The notes below the pieces were generated by a model. It was not told the DNA's origin, did no database searches, and saw only the letters and a list, made by a program, of their open reading frames with translations. The translations under genes were made by a program, and so were the position numbers. Of a stretch of DNA of 64,000 bases, positions 9,150 through 18,711 are shown piece after piece. This DNA comes from Stenotrophomonas tumulicola. Lineage in GTDB: Bacteria; Pseudomonadota; Gammaproteobacteria; Xanthomonadales; Xanthomonadaceae. Position 1 is the first letter of the stretch. Every line of letters begins with the position of its first letter. The stretch is taken from NCBI RefSeq assembly GCF_014117215.1, contig NZ_JACGXS010000004.1, positions 124,001 to 188,000 on the forward strand, in the 5' to 3' direction.

Positions 9150-10339
9150 GCGCGCCGGTCTACCTGAACGACCTGGGCGTCATCTGTGCGCTGGGCGCGG
9201 ATCGCGCTGCGGTGGCGCGCGGCCTGTTCGCTGCGCACCCCGGTGGCTTGTCGGCCTGCGACGATGTGCTGGCGGGATACACGTTGGAACTGGGCCGGGT
9301 GACCGCCGACCTGCCCGATCTGTCGCACTGCCCCGTTGCCTGGCGTGGGCGCAACAACGCCTTGCTGGCCGCCGCGCTCGATCCGATCATGCCCGCGGTG
9401 CGGGCCGCGATCGAACGCCATGGCGCCGGGCGCGTGGCGGTGATCGTGGGAACCAGTACGTCGGGAATCGGTGAAGCCGAACCGGCGCTGCGCGCGTTGC
9501 AACAGGATGGGCAGTGGCCGGCCAGCTTTGCCTATGGCCAGCAGGAGATGGGCAGTGCGGCGTCATTCGTGCGCCAGCGCAGCGGTGCCCAGGGACCGGG
9601 CTGGACGCTGTCAACCGCCTGTTCGTCCAGCGCCAAGGCACTGGCATCGGCCGCGCGCCTGCTGCGTGCGGGCATCGTCGATGCGGTCATCGCCGGTGGC
9701 GCCGATTCGCTGTGCCGCTTCACCGTGGCCGGTTTCCATGCACTCGAATCGATTTCCGTGCAGCGTTGCCTGCCGTTCTCGCGCCACCGCGCTGGCATCA
9801 ACATCGGCGAAGGCGCGGCATTGTTCCTGCTCACCCGCGAGCCGGGCCCGGTGTGCCTGGCCGGATGGGGTGAAAGTTCCGATGCACACCATATGTCCGC
9901 ACCCGAGCCTACCGGCGCCGGTGCGATGATGGCGCTGCGCGATGCGCTGCAGCGCGCCGGCTGGGCACCAGGCGAGGTGGATTACATCAACCTGCACGGC
10001 ACGGCCACCCGCCATAACGACGCCATGGAGGCGCGGGCGGTGTCAGAAGTGCTTGGTGCGCAGGTTGCCGCCAGTTCCACCAAGCCGCTCACCGGGCACA
10101 CGCTGGGGGCATCCGGGGCGATCGAAACGGCGTTGTGCTGGATCGCGCTGGCGGAGAATCCGCAACAGCAGCTGCCGCCACACTGGTGGGATGGACAGGT
10201 CGATTCCGGGCTGCCTGCGCTGGCACTGGTGGTGCCCGGTACACGCGCAGCGCAGCCGTTGCAGCGGGTGCTCAGCAGTTCATTCGCCTTTGGCGGCAGC
10301 AACGCCGTGCTGGCCTTGTCGCGCGGGCCGCTGCCATGA
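9146..10339 (+). CDS. Beta-ketoacyl-ACP synthase (FabF-like), aryl polyene chain extension
   Basis: A 397-residue condensing enzyme with the full Cys-His-His set: Cys159 in STACSSS, His284 in HGTAT and His318 in KPLTGHTLG. It should therefore carry out decarboxylative condensation with malonyl-ACP rather than act as an inactive chain-length factor. The conserved FAFGGSNA tail is present. It shares 4-bp ATGA overlaps with the lipoprotein before it and the dehydratase after it. Confidence 0.9.
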   Translation: MSAPVYLNDLGVICALGADRAAVARGLFAAHPGGLSACDDVLAGYTLELGRVTADLPDLSHCPVAWRGRNNALLAAALDPIMPAVRAAIERHGAGRVAVIVGTSTSGIGEAEPALRALQQDGQWPASFAYGQQEMGSAASFVRQRSGAQGPGWTLSTACSSSAKALASAARLLRAGIVDAVIAGGADSLCRFTVAGFHALESISVQRCLPFSRHRAGINIGEGAALFLLTREPGPVCLAGWGESSDAHHMSAPEPTGAGAMMALRDALQRAGWAPGEVDYINLHGTATRHNDAMEARAVSEVLGAQVAASSTKPLTGHTLGASGAIETALCWIALAENPQQQLPPHWWDGQVDSGLPALALVVPGTRAAQPLQRVLSSSFAFGGSNAVLALSRGPLP

Positions 10340-10788
10340 CCCTATACCGGATCGAGGACATCGTTCCGCATCGCGGCAGCCTGCTGCTGCTCGACCAGCT
10401 GCTGCGCTGGGATGACGACAGCATCGAAGTGGCGCTGGTGGTGCCTGGCGAGGGAATGTTCATTGAACCGGATGGCATGCCGGCGTGGATCGGCATCGAG
10501 TACATGGCCCAGGCCATCGCCGCCTGGGCCGGCTGCAGGGCCCGCCGCGACGGGCATCCGCCACGGCTTGGTTTCCTGCTGGGCAGCCGCCGCTACAGCA
10601 GCATCCGCCCACGGTTCCCCTGTGGGACACGGCTGGTGGTGCACGCACGCCGCGAACTGATGGGCGACAATGGCCTGGGCCTGTTCGCCTGCCGCATCGA
10701 TGCCGGCGGCGAAACATGGGTGGAGGCGAACGTATCGGTATTCGAGCCGGTGGACGCGCAGGCATATCTGGAGAAGGGAAAAGCATGA
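10336..10788 (+). CDS. ApeP-like hotdog dehydratase
   Basis: A 150-residue hotdog protein with VPHRGSLLLLD near the N-terminus, typical of the FabZ-like ApeP family (the His follows the FabZ pattern PHR). It is predicted to dehydrate 3-hydroxyacyl-ACP to the trans-enoyl form. With no enoyl reductase in the visible cluster, the double bonds are kept and the conjugated polyene builds up. Together with the hotdog domain fused to the ligase at 233-1930, this gives the pathway two dehydratases, as in E. coli-type clusters (ApeI and ApeP). Confidence 0.82.
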   Translation: MTLYRIEDIVPHRGSLLLLDQLLRWDDDSIEVALVVPGEGMFIEPDGMPAWIGIEYMAQAIAAWAGCRARRDGHPPRLGFLLGSRRYSSIRPRFPCGTRLVVHARRELMGDNGLGLFACRIDAGGETWVEANVSVFEPVDAQAYLEKGKA

Positions 10789-11516
10789 CAGCGAACCTGG
10801 GCGTGCTGGTCACCGGCGCCAGCCGTGGCATCGGTCGCGCGATTGCCCTGCGCGCGGCGCGCGATGGCTTCGACGTGGCGGTGCACTGTCGCAGCCGCGT
10901 TGGCGAGGCGCAGGCCGTGGTGGCCGAGATCATCGCGATGGGACGACAGGCGCGCGTGCTGAGCTTCGACGTCGCCGACCGTGCGGCGGCGCGTACCGTG
11001 CTGGAAGACGATGTGCAGGCACATGGCGCCTATTACGGCGTGGTCTGCAATGCCGGCATCGCCCGTGATGGTGCCTTCCCGGCGCTCAGCGCGGAGGACT
11101 GGGACCAGGTGCTGCATACCAACCTGGATGGGTTCTACAACGTGCTGCATCCGCTGGTGATGCCGATGGTCCGCCGCCGCCAGCCGGGGCGCATCGTCAC
11201 CCTGGCCTCCGTCTCGGGGCTGGTCGGCAATCGCGGCCAGGTCAATTACAGCGCGGCCAAGGCCGGCATCATCGGCGCGACCAAGGCGCTGGCGCTGGAA
11301 CTGGCCAGCCGCCGCATCACGGTCAACTGCGTGGCCCCGGGCCTGGTCGACACCGAGATGTTGCAGGACGAAGTGGTGGAGCATGCACTCAAGCTGGTGC
11401 CGGCCGGGCGCGTGGGCACCCCGGACGAAGTGGCGGCCACGGTGGCGTTCCTGCTGTCGCCGGATGCCGGCTACATCACCCGCCAGGTGATCTCGGTCAA
11501 CGGAGGCATGGCCTGA
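10785..11516 (+). CDS. 3-oxoacyl-ACP reductase (FabG-like SDR), aryl polyene pathway
   Basis: A 243-residue classical short-chain dehydrogenase. TGASRGIG at 10-17 binds NADP(H), the structural CNAG motif is at 88-91, and the catalytic residues are Ser142, Tyr155 and Lys159 (YSAAK). It reduces the 3-keto group formed by the two ketosynthases. The stop and the next start share one base (TGATG), so it is almost certainly co-translated with the second ketosynthase. Confidence 0.9.
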   Translation: MTANLGVLVTGASRGIGRAIALRAARDGFDVAVHCRSRVGEAQAVVAEIIAMGRQARVLSFDVADRAAARTVLEDDVQAHGAYYGVVCNAGIARDGAFPALSAEDWDQVLHTNLDGFYNVLHPLVMPMVRRRQPGRIVTLASVSGLVGNRGQVNYSAAKAGIIGATKALALELASRRITVNCVAPGLVDTEMLQDEVVEHALKLVPAGRVGTPDEVAATVAFLLSPDAGYITRQVISVNGGMA

Positions 11517-12766
11517 TGGCCCGCGAAGGCCGTCGCGTCGTGGTCACCGGCGCCGCTGCGATCAGTCCGCTGGGGCAGGATTGGCCGGGCATCCATGCGC
11601 GCCTGCGCGCGTTGCGCAATGCGGTGCGCAGCCTGCCCGAATGGGCGGCCTACGAAGGATTGAACACGCGCCTGGCCGCGCCGGCCGAACCGTTCGACCT
11701 GCCACCGCATTACAACCGCAAGACCACCCGGTCGATGGGCCGGGTCGCGCTGATGGCCGTGCGCGCCAGCGAACTGGCGCTGCAGCAGGCCCGGCTGCTG
11801 GACCATCCCGTCCTGCGCAGCGGGCGCACCGGCGTGGCCTACGGGTCGTCCGCCGGCAGCCACGAAGCGATCAGCGAGTTCGGTCGCATGCTCAACAGTT
11901 TCACCACCGAAGGCATCACCGCCACCACCTACCTGAAGATGATGAGCCACACCGCACCGGTCAACATCGGCGTGTTCTTCGGGCTGAGTGGCCGCATCCA
12001 CACCACCTCCAGTGCCTGTACCTCGGGCAGCCAAGGCATCGGCGAAGCCTACGAAACCATCCGCGCCGGCCGCCAGACGGTCATGCTCGCCGGGGGCTCG
12101 GAGCAGCTGGATGCCACTGCGGCGGCTGTGTTCGACACCCTGTTCGCCACCAGCGTGCGCAACGATGCGCCACATGCCACGCCGCGTCCGTTCGATGTCG
12201 CCCGTGACGGCCTGGTGCTGGGCGAAGGCGCCTGCACCCTGGTGCTGGAAGAGCTGGACCATGCGCTGGCGCGTGGCGCCCCTGTCCTGGCCGAAGTGCT
12301 GGGCTATGGCAGCAACAGCGATGGCCAGCATGTCACCCAGCCCAGCAGCCCGACCATGGCGCGCGCCATGCAACTGGCACTGGACGATGCCGGGCTGGAC
12401 GCTGCACGGATCGGCTACGTCAACGCCCATGGCACGGCCACCGAACAGGGCGATATCGCCGAAAGCCAAGCCACCGCGCAGGTGTTCGGCCGTTCGGTGC
12501 CGGTCAGTACGCTCAAGAGCTACGTCGGCCACATGCTGGGTGCCTGCGGCGCCTTCGAAGCCTGGCTGAGCATCGAGATGATGCGCGAAGGCTGGTTCGC
12601 GCCCACGTTGAACCTCGCCGAGGTGGATCCGCGCTGCGGCGACCTCGACTACATCACCGGAGAAGGGCGCGCGCTGCATGTCGACCATGTGATGAGCAAC
12701 AACTTCGCATTCGGTGGCATCAACACGTCACTGGTATTCGGCCGTTTCGACACGCCAGCTGCCTGA
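11516..12766 (+). CDS. Second beta-ketoacyl-ACP synthase, last gene of the aryl polyene cluster
   Basis: A 416-residue FabB/FabF-type ketosynthase with Cys168 (SSACTSG), His305 (HGTAT), Lys334 and His339 (KSYVGHMLG), so it is also predicted active. It is longer and closer to FabB/FabF than the 9146 gene. The pair probably divides starter and extension steps or forms a heterodimer. The 128 bp after its stop, up to the next gene, mark the end of the tightly overlapping block. Confidence 0.9.
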   Translation: MAREGRRVVVTGAAAISPLGQDWPGIHARLRALRNAVRSLPEWAAYEGLNTRLAAPAEPFDLPPHYNRKTTRSMGRVALMAVRASELALQQARLLDHPVLRSGRTGVAYGSSAGSHEAISEFGRMLNSFTTEGITATTYLKMMSHTAPVNIGVFFGLSGRIHTTSSACTSGSQGIGEAYETIRAGRQTVMLAGGSEQLDATAAAVFDTLFATSVRNDAPHATPRPFDVARDGLVLGEGACTLVLEELDHALARGAPVLAEVLGYGSNSDGQHVTQPSSPTMARAMQLALDDAGLDAARIGYVNAHGTATEQGDIAESQATAQVFGRSVPVSTLKSYVGHMLGACGAFEAWLSIEMMREGWFAPTLNLAEVDPRCGDLDYITGEGRALHVDHVMSNNFAFGGINTSLVFGRFDTPAA

Positions 12767-12894
12767 ACCGGCCCACCACATTGATGAATCCCACGCGGGA
12801 AAACGTGCCCATCGGCCCCTGGCAGTGGCTTGACGCCTTCCGCCCGTGACGGGTTTCCGACACAATCATGCTTTCAAGGGTAAAACCTGGAAGC

Positions 12895-13155
12895 ATGCAA
12901 GCCTACGTCTACAAGAGCCAACGAAAAGACGACACGTACGTGTATCTCGCCCAGCGTGATGCCTTCGACGTGCTGCCTGCGCCATTGGCTGCCTCGCTGG
13001 GCGCGCTGACGCTGGTGCTGGAAGTCGCCTTGACCGACCAGCGCCGGCTGGCACGTGCCGATGCCGCGCAGGTGCGCGACGAGCTGTCCAGCCGCGGCTT
13101 CTACCTGCAGGTGCCGCCAAGCGTGACCAGCATGATGCCGCGTCACAATGACTGA
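12895..13155 (+). CDS. YcgL-family protein
   Basis: An 86-residue protein that follows the YcgL domain pattern: an opening [15 protein letters not shown] beta hairpin and a late segment reading GFYLQVPP. Function is unknown; in other gammaproteobacteria the family often sits near rnd (RNase D) or minC, which are not seen here. ATG at 12895 is chosen over 12868 because the conserved first strand begins immediately after it. It overlaps the ankyrin gene by 8 bp. Confidence 0.82.
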   Translation: MQAYVYKSQRKDDTYVYLAQRDAFDVLPAPLAASLGALTLVLEVALTDQRRLARADAAQVRDELSSRGFYLQVPPSVTSMMPRHND

Positions 13156-16100
13156 TCCGCAGCCCCGCATGGTGTACGGCGTACTGGGCCTGGGCGCCTT
13201 GCTGGCGCTTGGCGCCGGTCTCGGGGGAATTCCCGGTGCCCTGCTCGCTGCCCTGGCGCAGCCGGCGTTTGCACTGGGCGTTTCGTCGGCACGACGCAGC
13301 CGTGCTGCGCGCCCGTTGCCACAGTTGGCGCGCGAAGATCTGCCGGCATTGCTGGCCTTGTGGCTGGCCGGCCCGCTGGCGCTGGCGCTGTTGATGGCCT
13401 GGCCGCTGGCCGCGCTGCGTGAAAGCGGCAGCCTGGCCGCCGCACTCGGATTGGCCGTGCTGCTCAGCGTGGGGCTGTTGGCCGTGTGGCGTACGTGGCC
13501 GTTGTGGAGCGACGTGGAACGCCTGGCCGGAGGTCTGCAGCGGCATGCCGCAGGATTGCCCGGGCGCGACCTGGGCGCATGGCGTGGCTTGTGGGTAGCG
13601 ACGCTGGTATTGGCGTTGTGCGCACTGGTGGTGCTGCCGGTCTGGCCCGCATTGTTGCCTGCGGCGCTGCACTGGCCTGCGGTGGCTGCCACGGTGGTGC
13701 TCTCGCCGGTGCTGCACTTTCTGTTGCAACGCGTGGCACCCGCCGGCAATTCGCGTGCACTGCCGGCCGCTGGCGACGTGGCTGGCAGCGGCTGGGCGAT
13801 GCCGGAGGCAACCGCCGAGGATGCCGGCGCGGCCGGGCTGGAGCCGATCGAGGCCGATGCGTTGGGCCCGGCATTGTATGAGGCGGCACGGCACGGTCGC
13901 ATCGACCGCGCGCTGCAATTGTTGCAGGCCGGCGCCGATCCCCATGCAGCACCGGATCCACAATGGCGGGACCAGCGCAACCTGCCGGTGCTTGCGGCGG
14001 TGCTGCCCGACCTGCGGCTGCTGCGCGAACTCATCGCCCGCGGCGTGGACGTCAATGCGCCGCATCGTGGCATGACCCCGCTGCTGGCCGCGACCCGTGA
14101 CAGCTGGCATGGCCGGCCGGAAGCGGTGATGACCCTGCTCGCCAACGGCGCCGATTCGCGTGCTACCGATGCCGATGGCAATACGCCGTTGCATCACGCC
14201 GCGCGCAGTTCGGATCCGGGCGTGGCAGCGTTGTTGCGCGATGCCGCCGCCGAGATCGATGCGCTGAACAATGAGGGCTGGTCGCCGTTGGCGATCGCCT
14301 GCCAGGTCGGCAACTGGCGGTTGGCGCGTTTCCTGCTGGAGCGCGGCGCGCGCAGCGAACCGGCCGAAGGCATCCCGGTGTTGTTGGCTGCCGCCGCCAC
14401 CGAAGACGACGATCCTGCCGGCGTGCAGCTGCTGCTGAAGAGCAAGGCACGCGCCGACGCCCGCGACCGCCTGCGTCGCAGCGCCCTGCACGAGGCCGCC
14501 CTGGCCGGCCACGTGGCCATCATCGATGCATTGCTGGCCGCAGGCGCCAACCTGGAGGCGCGTGACGCGCTGGGCCGTACGCCGTTGCTGGAAGCCGCCG
14601 CCGGCGGCCGCGCAGCGGTGATCGAACACCTGCTTGCACACACCCCCGACCTGGCCGCAGTGGACGTCGAGGGCCGCAATGCGCTGCTGTTGGCGGCGAT
14701 GGCCGATAACGTGCCGCCGATGCTGGTGCGGCGCCTGCTGGACCTGGGCCTGCCGATCAACCTGGATGACCCGCTGGGCAGGCGTGCGGTGGACAGTGCG
14801 GCCGAGGCCGGGCGCTGGGCCATCGTGTCGATGCTGGATCCGTCCTATACCCTTCCCGCTGCGGTCAGCGACGGCCTGGAAGCGGCCGGTGAGGATGCCC
14901 GCAACGGAGGCGCCGCGCTGCTGCCGGATCGTCCGCCGCTGGTGCTGCTGCGCGAATCGCTTGGGTTCGGCAACCTGGAAGGCATGGAGCCGATGGCACG
15001 CTTGTGCCAGCCCGATGAACTCGGCAGCCTGCTGCACGATCCGGGCCTGGCGCTGGACCCGCGCGCCGTGGCCTGGCTGCTTCAGCACGGCGCCACGCCG
15101 GACATGCGCGATGCCTGCGACGACACTCCGATGTTCGCCTTGCTGGCGCGCGGGGTCGATGCCGTGCCCGCGCTGCAGGCGATGCTGGACCAGGGCGTGT
15201 CGCCGGCAGGCAGCGGCGGCCTGGCCCGGTTGCTGGCCGCCTGTGTCCAGCACGACCAGGCCAGCCGTGGCCTGGAACAGCTGGCGCTGGAACTGCTGGA
15301 ACGTGGAGCCGATCCGTTCGCGCCGTCGCCGGCCGGCGACCCGCCGCTGGCGCTGGCGGTCCGCCTGGGATGGCTGCGCCTGCAGCAGGCATTGCTCGGA
15401 TTGGGCGTGGACCGTGAGGCACGCGACAGCCATGGCATGACCGCGCTGCACCTGGCCACTGCGCTGGGACGCGAGGCGGCACTCAAGCTGCTGGTGCGCA
15501 ATGGCGCATCGCCCGAAGCGCGCGCGGCCGATGGCCAGACCCCGCTTGGCGTGGCGCTGGCCAGTGGGCGCCGCGACCTGGCCGATTGGCTGGACTGGCG
15601 CGTCTGGTCACTGCCACGGCGCACCCTTCGCGCGTCCGACCTTCCCGCTGCGGCCACGGCAGGCGACGTCGACGCCGTCCGTCGCCTGATCGATCTCGGT
15701 TTCGCGGTCGACGCGGTGGACGCACAGGGATGTACCGCACTGCTGCGCGCCGCCGGGGGCGGCCACCTTGCGGTCGTGCACCTGCTGCTGGCACGCCAGG
15801 CCGATCCGCAGCATGCCTCGGCCAGTGGCGCCACGCCATTGTCGGCGGCGGTCAGCATGCGCCAGATGGATATCGTGTCGGCGTTGCTTGATGCCGGCGC
15901 ACAGCTGGAACACCGCCTGCCGGGTGGCGTGACCGTACTGATGCTGGCCTGCGCGCTGGGCCTGCCGGACATCGCCGCGCGGCTGTTGAGCGCCAATGCC
16001 GATGTCCACGCCTGCGATGCACAGCAACTGGCACCGCTGCACTGCGCTGCACTGTACGGATTCGCGGCCCGCGACCTTTCGCGCCTGATGGCGCTGCTGG

Positions 16101-16489
16101 ATACCCTGCTGCTGGCCGGCGCGGAGCCTGACAAGGCCGCCGCCGGCGATGTCACCCCGCTGCTGCTGCTGCTGGGCGCCCGCGCTGAACCCGGTACCGC
16201 CTGCGACGAGCAGGTGGTGTTGGCCGGCGTCGAGCGCCTGCTGGATGAAGAAGTCTCGCTGGAGGTACGCGATCCGCGCGGCTTCGGCCCCCTGCACCTG
16301 GCGGCGCTGCACGGCCTGCCGCTGCTGGTGCAGCGCCTGCTGCGTGCCGGCGCCGATCCGGAAGTGCGCGATACGCTCAACCGCAGCCCGCGCGAGATCG
16401 CGGTGATGCGCGGTTTCATCGACGTCGCCGGGGAGTTCGAACCACGCGTTCCCGGGGTTTCTTCGATGGCGCGTTTCCTGCGCGAATAG
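13148..16489 (+). CDS. Large membrane-anchored ankyrin-repeat protein
   Basis: A 1113-residue protein. The first 200 residues hold several hydrophobic segments (around 8-40, 65-115 and 145-190) that should span the inner membrane. The rest is an ankyrin solenoid: many units of about 33 residues with the pattern G.TPL..AA..G....V..LL..GAD. The repeats should lie in the cytoplasm as a binding platform, but no partner or enzyme domain is visible. It is far longer than most bacterial ankyrin proteins. It is translationally coupled to the YcgL gene by an 8-bp overlap. Confidence 0.85.
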   Translation: MTDPQPRMVYGVLGLGALLALGAGLGGIPGALLAALAQPAFALGVSSARRSRAARPLPQLAREDLPALLALWLAGPLALALLMAWPLAALRESGSLAAALGLAVLLSVGLLAVWRTWPLWSDVERLAGGLQRHAAGLPGRDLGAWRGLWVATLVLALCALVVLPVWPALLPAALHWPAVAATVVLSPVLHFLLQRVAPAGNSRALPAAGDVAGSGWAMPEATAEDAGAAGLEPIEADALGPALYEAARHGRIDRALQLLQAGADPHAAPDPQWRDQRNLPVLAAVLPDLRLLRELIARGVDVNAPHRGMTPLLAATRDSWHGRPEAVMTLLANGADSRATDADGNTPLHHAARSSDPGVAALLRDAAAEIDALNNEGWSPLAIACQVGNWRLARFLLERGARSEPAEGIPVLLAAAATEDDDPAGVQLLLKSKARADARDRLRRSALHEAALAGHVAIIDALLAAGANLEARDALGRTPLLEAAAGGRAAVIEHLLAHTPDLAAVDVEGRNALLLAAMADNVPPMLVRRLLDLGLPINLDDPLGRRAVDSAAEAGRWAIVSMLDPSYTLPAAVSDGLEAAGEDARNGGAALLPDRPPLVLLRESLGFGNLEGMEPMARLCQPDELGSLLHDPGLALDPRAVAWLLQHGATPDMRDACDDTPMFALLARGVDAVPALQAMLDQGVSPAGSGGLARLLAACVQHDQASRGLEQLALELLERGADPFAPSPAGDPPLALAVRLGWLRLQQALLGLGVDREARDSHGMTALHLATALGREAALKLLVRNGASPEARAADGQTPLGVALASGRRDLADWLDWRVWSLPRRTLRASDLPAAATAGDVDAVRRLIDLGFAVDAVDAQGCTALLRAAGGGHLAVVHLLLARQADPQHASASGATPLSAAVSMRQMDIVSALLDAGAQLEHRLPGGVTVLMLACALGLPDIAARLLSANADVHACDAQQLAPLHCAALYGFAARDLSRLMALLDTLLLAGAEPDKAAAGDVTPLLLLLGARAEPGTACDEQVVLAGVERLLDEEVSLEVRDPRGFGPLHLAALHGLPLLVQRLLRAGADPEVRDTLNRSPREIAVMRGFIDVAGEFEPRVPGVSSMARFLRE

Positions 16490-16508
16490 CCTGGCCCCTA
16501 GTCCCTGC

Positions 16509-16536
16509 GTAGCGCCGGGGCCATGCCCGGCGAATG
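16509..16536 (+). repeat. SMAG-type GTAG palindrome between convergent genes
   Basis: GTAG followed by GCCGGGGCC and GCCCGGC in dyad symmetry, a slightly degenerate copy of the SMAG repeat. It lies between the ends of the convergent ankyrin and antiporter genes and could act as a two-way transcription stop. Confidence 0.65.
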
Positions 16537-16550
16537 GGGCCCATCCGGGA

Positions 16551-18338
16551 TTACCGCTTGCTGTCACCGTCGCTGCCCGCATCGGCTTCGAACAGGTGCA
16601 TCAGGTCATTGCGTGCATCGCGCGATGTCTGCACCACCGCCGCGTCATCGTCGTACACCAGGTACTGGTCACGCAGCAGCTTTTCATCGTGCTCGCGGAA
16701 GCGCTGCACATGGCGCCGGGCGGTTTCGCCTGGTATGCCCAGCGCCACCAGCACGCGCTCGCTCAGCTCCAGGCTGGTACCGAACACCTCGCGGAAAGGT
16801 TCGGCCGACATGTCCATCAGCCGCCAGGCATGCTGCCGGTTGCGGGCCCGCGCCAGTACCACCGCATCCGGGTACAGGCGCCGGATCAATCGCGTCGCGC
16901 GCAGGTTGGTGTCCGGATCATCCATGGTCACCACGAACACCGCGATCTCCGCGCCACCGGCGGCACGCAGCATTTCCGGGCGCGTGGGATCGCCGTAGTA
17001 CAGTTGGTTGCCGAAACGACGCAGGTCGGCCACGGTGTCCGGGTTCACTTCCAGCGCCACGAACGGCACTTTCTGCGCGGTCAGCAACCGTGCCACCACC
17101 TGGCCGAAGCGCCCCATGCCGGCGATCAGTACCTTGGGCCGGTTGCCCGGCGATACCTCGTCCGGCGGCGGGGCATCGGTACGGGGTGCGGGCTGGCGCC
17201 CCAACACCTTCAGCAGGGCGATCATCAGCAGCGGCGTGATCGCCATCGACAGGCCCACGATGGCCACCAGCCGGTCGTGGTTGGCGTTGCCGAGCAGGCG
17301 CACCCGTTGCGCTTCATTGAACACCACGAACGCGAACTCGCCCCCCAGCCACAGCACGCTGCCCAGTACCAGCGCCCCGCGCGCAGGAAGCTTCGCCAAG
17401 CGGCCGATGCCATACAGCACGCCGAACTTCACCAGCAGCAGCATGCCCACGCCTGCCGCGATCATGCCAGGCTCGGCGGCGATGCGATCCAGGTCGATGC
17501 CCATTCCGACGGCGATGAAGAACAGGCCCAGGAAGAGCCCCTTGAAGGGTTCGATCTGGGCTTCCAGTTCATGCCGGAACTCGGAATCGGACAGCAGCAC
17601 ACCGGCAACGAATGCACCCAGGCTGGGGCTCAGGCCCGCCTCCTGCATGAACCATGCGGTGCCCAGCACCACCAGCAGCGCGGTGGCGGTGAACATCTCC
17701 GGGCTGCGCGTCCGCGCCACGATGCCGAACAACCGGCGCAGCACCGGCCGGCCGAACAGGATCACCACCGCCAACGCGCCCAGCGCCACCGCCACGTCAT
17801 GCCACTGCAGGGTCTGGTTGCGTGCACCGCCCAGCAGCGGTATCGCCGCCAGCAACGGAATGGCGATCAGGTCCTGGAACAGCAGGATCGCGAACGCCAG
17901 CCGGCCGTGATCGCTGTTGAGCGCCTTGTGTTCGGACAACAGCTGCAGGCCGACGGCGGTGGACGAAAGCGCCAGCGCCACGCCCACCACCAACGCACTC
18001 TTCCACTGGAAATGGTCCAGCATCAGCAGGCCGCCAAGCACCAGCCCGCAGCATGCCACCTGCAGCGCGCCGGCACCGAACACCGAACGCCGCATCACTT
18101 TCAGCCGCGACGGTGACAGCTCCAGGCCGATGACGAACAGCAACATCACCACGCCGATTTCAGCGGCCCCCAGGATCCGGTCGGTATCCTGCACGAAGCC
18201 CAGTCCGTCCGGGCCCAGCACCACGCCCGCAGCGAGGTAGCCCAGTACGGCGCCGAAACCCAGCCTGCGGAAGACCGGGACGGCGATCACTGCGGCAAGC
18301 AGCAGGACAAGGGCCAGTTCAAGCACGCCGCTATGCAT
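16551..18338 (-). CDS. KefB/KefC-type monovalent cation:proton antiporter
   Basis: A 595-residue CPA2-family antiporter. The N-terminal 380 residues or so form a transporter domain of about 12 helices. After a Pro-rich linker comes a Rossmann RCK/TrkA-N domain beginning KVLIAGMGRFGQV. In E. coli, KefB/KefC let K+ out in exchange for protons during electrophile stress and are gated by glutathione adducts at the RCK domain; that role here is by homology. The start at 18338 is preferred over the longer frame because the first helix begins right after it. It is transcribed away from mgtE. Confidence 0.88.
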   Translation of the reverse strand: MHSGVLELALVLLLAAVIAVPVFRRLGFGAVLGYLAAGVVLGPDGLGFVQDTDRILGAAEIGVVMLLFVIGLELSPSRLKVMRRSVFGAGALQVACCGLVLGGLLMLDHFQWKSALVVGVALALSSTAVGLQLLSEHKALNSDHGRLAFAILLFQDLIAIPLLAAIPLLGGARNQTLQWHDVAVALGALAVVILFGRPVLRRLFGIVARTRSPEMFTATALLVVLGTAWFMQEAGLSPSLGAFVAGVLLSDSEFRHELEAQIEPFKGLFLGLFFIAVGMGIDLDRIAAEPGMIAAGVGMLLLVKFGVLYGIGRLAKLPARGALVLGSVLWLGGEFAFVVFNEAQRVRLLGNANHDRLVAIVGLSMAITPLLMIALLKVLGRQPAPRTDAPPPDEVSPGNRPKVLIAGMGRFGQVVARLLTAQKVPFVALEVNPDTVADLRRFGNQLYYGDPTRPEMLRAAGGAEIAVFVVTMDDPDTNLRATRLIRRLYPDAVVLARARNRQHAWRLMDMSAEPFREVFGTSLELSERVLVALGIPGETARRHVQRFREHDEKLLRDQYLVYDDDAAVVQTSRDARNDLMHLFEADAGSDGDSKR

Positions 18339-18599
18339 GGGGATGCCGGGTCGCGATGGGAGGAGGGGAGGGGCATGCACGAAGTGCGATTGCCAATGCC
18401 GTCATTATGCGCCGCTTGTCGTCGCGCACGGGTGCAGGTGCGGCTTACCGCTTGCACAACGTCGCCGCCCATGGGGTTGACCCCCGCTGCCGGGAGGTCC
18501 ATCCTGCCCGCGCCACCGGTACGTCCGTTGGCCGAAGACAGCGGCGAGGCAGCGTTCGCCCCTCTCGTTGTCTTCAACACCTTTCCGGAGTCCAACCCC
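18339..18599. other. Divergent intergenic region upstream of kef-like gene and mgtE
   Basis: This stretch separates the start of the antiporter from the leader of mgtE. It must hold both promoters, but I see no convincing -35/-10 pair, and no sequence matching an M-box or yybP-ykoY riboswitch core. A + strand frame running through it from 18333 has no family resemblance and is not called. Confidence 0.4.
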
Positions 18600-18656
18600 A
18601 TGTCAAGCGACAGTAGAAGTCGACCTCGTTCGACGCCAGCCACGGCGACCACCTGA
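18600..18656 (+). CDS. Possible 18-residue leader peptide upstream of mgtE
   Basis: A short frame reading MSSDSRSRPRSTPATATT, preceded by GGAG nine bases before its ATG. It stops 55 bp before mgtE and directly upstream of the hairpin at 18664-18708. It is rich in Ser, Arg, Pro and Thr codons. Proline- and arginine-rich leader peptides (MgtL) control mgtA in Salmonella by a translation-dependent mechanism, so a similar role is conceivable. This is inference; the frame is short enough to occur by chance. Confidence 0.35.
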   Translation: MSSDSRSRPRSTPATATT

Positions 18657-18663
18657 CAGGGAG

Positions 18664-18708
18664 GGTTCGCCTGCACTGGCGTTGCGCTTGCAACCTCGAA
18701 GGCGAACC
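18664..18708 (+). promoter_or_regulatory. Hairpin directly upstream of the mgtE start
   Basis: GGTTCGCCT (18664-18672) pairs perfectly with AGGCGAACC (18700-18708), and the loop contains a second hairpin, GTTGC-GCTT-GCAAC (18681-18694). The outer stem ends three bases before the mgtE ATG, so it would cover the ribosome entry region. No other Shine-Dalgarno sequence is visible close to the start. This suggests control of mgtE translation by RNA folding. Confidence 0.5.
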
Positions 18709-18711
18709 ACG

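Noticed and set aside
12830-12866. Sigma-70 promoter before the ycgL-like gene (TTGACG and CACAAT)
   Set aside because: The spacing between the two hexamers is about 25 bp, too long for a normal promoter.
12866-15451. Very long - strand open frame opposite the ankyrin gene (861 codons)
   Set aside because: It is a Gln/His/Arg-rich shadow created by GC-rich third positions of the + strand gene, with no domain pattern.
18333-18656. 107-codon + strand frame spanning the antiporter start
   Set aside because: It overlaps the start of the antiporter gene and has no homology pattern. Only its last 19 codons have their own ribosome site and are discussed as a leader peptide.
18339-18711. M-box or yybP-ykoY riboswitch upstream of mgtE
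   Set aside because: I could not find the conserved core segments of either class; only simple hairpins are visible.
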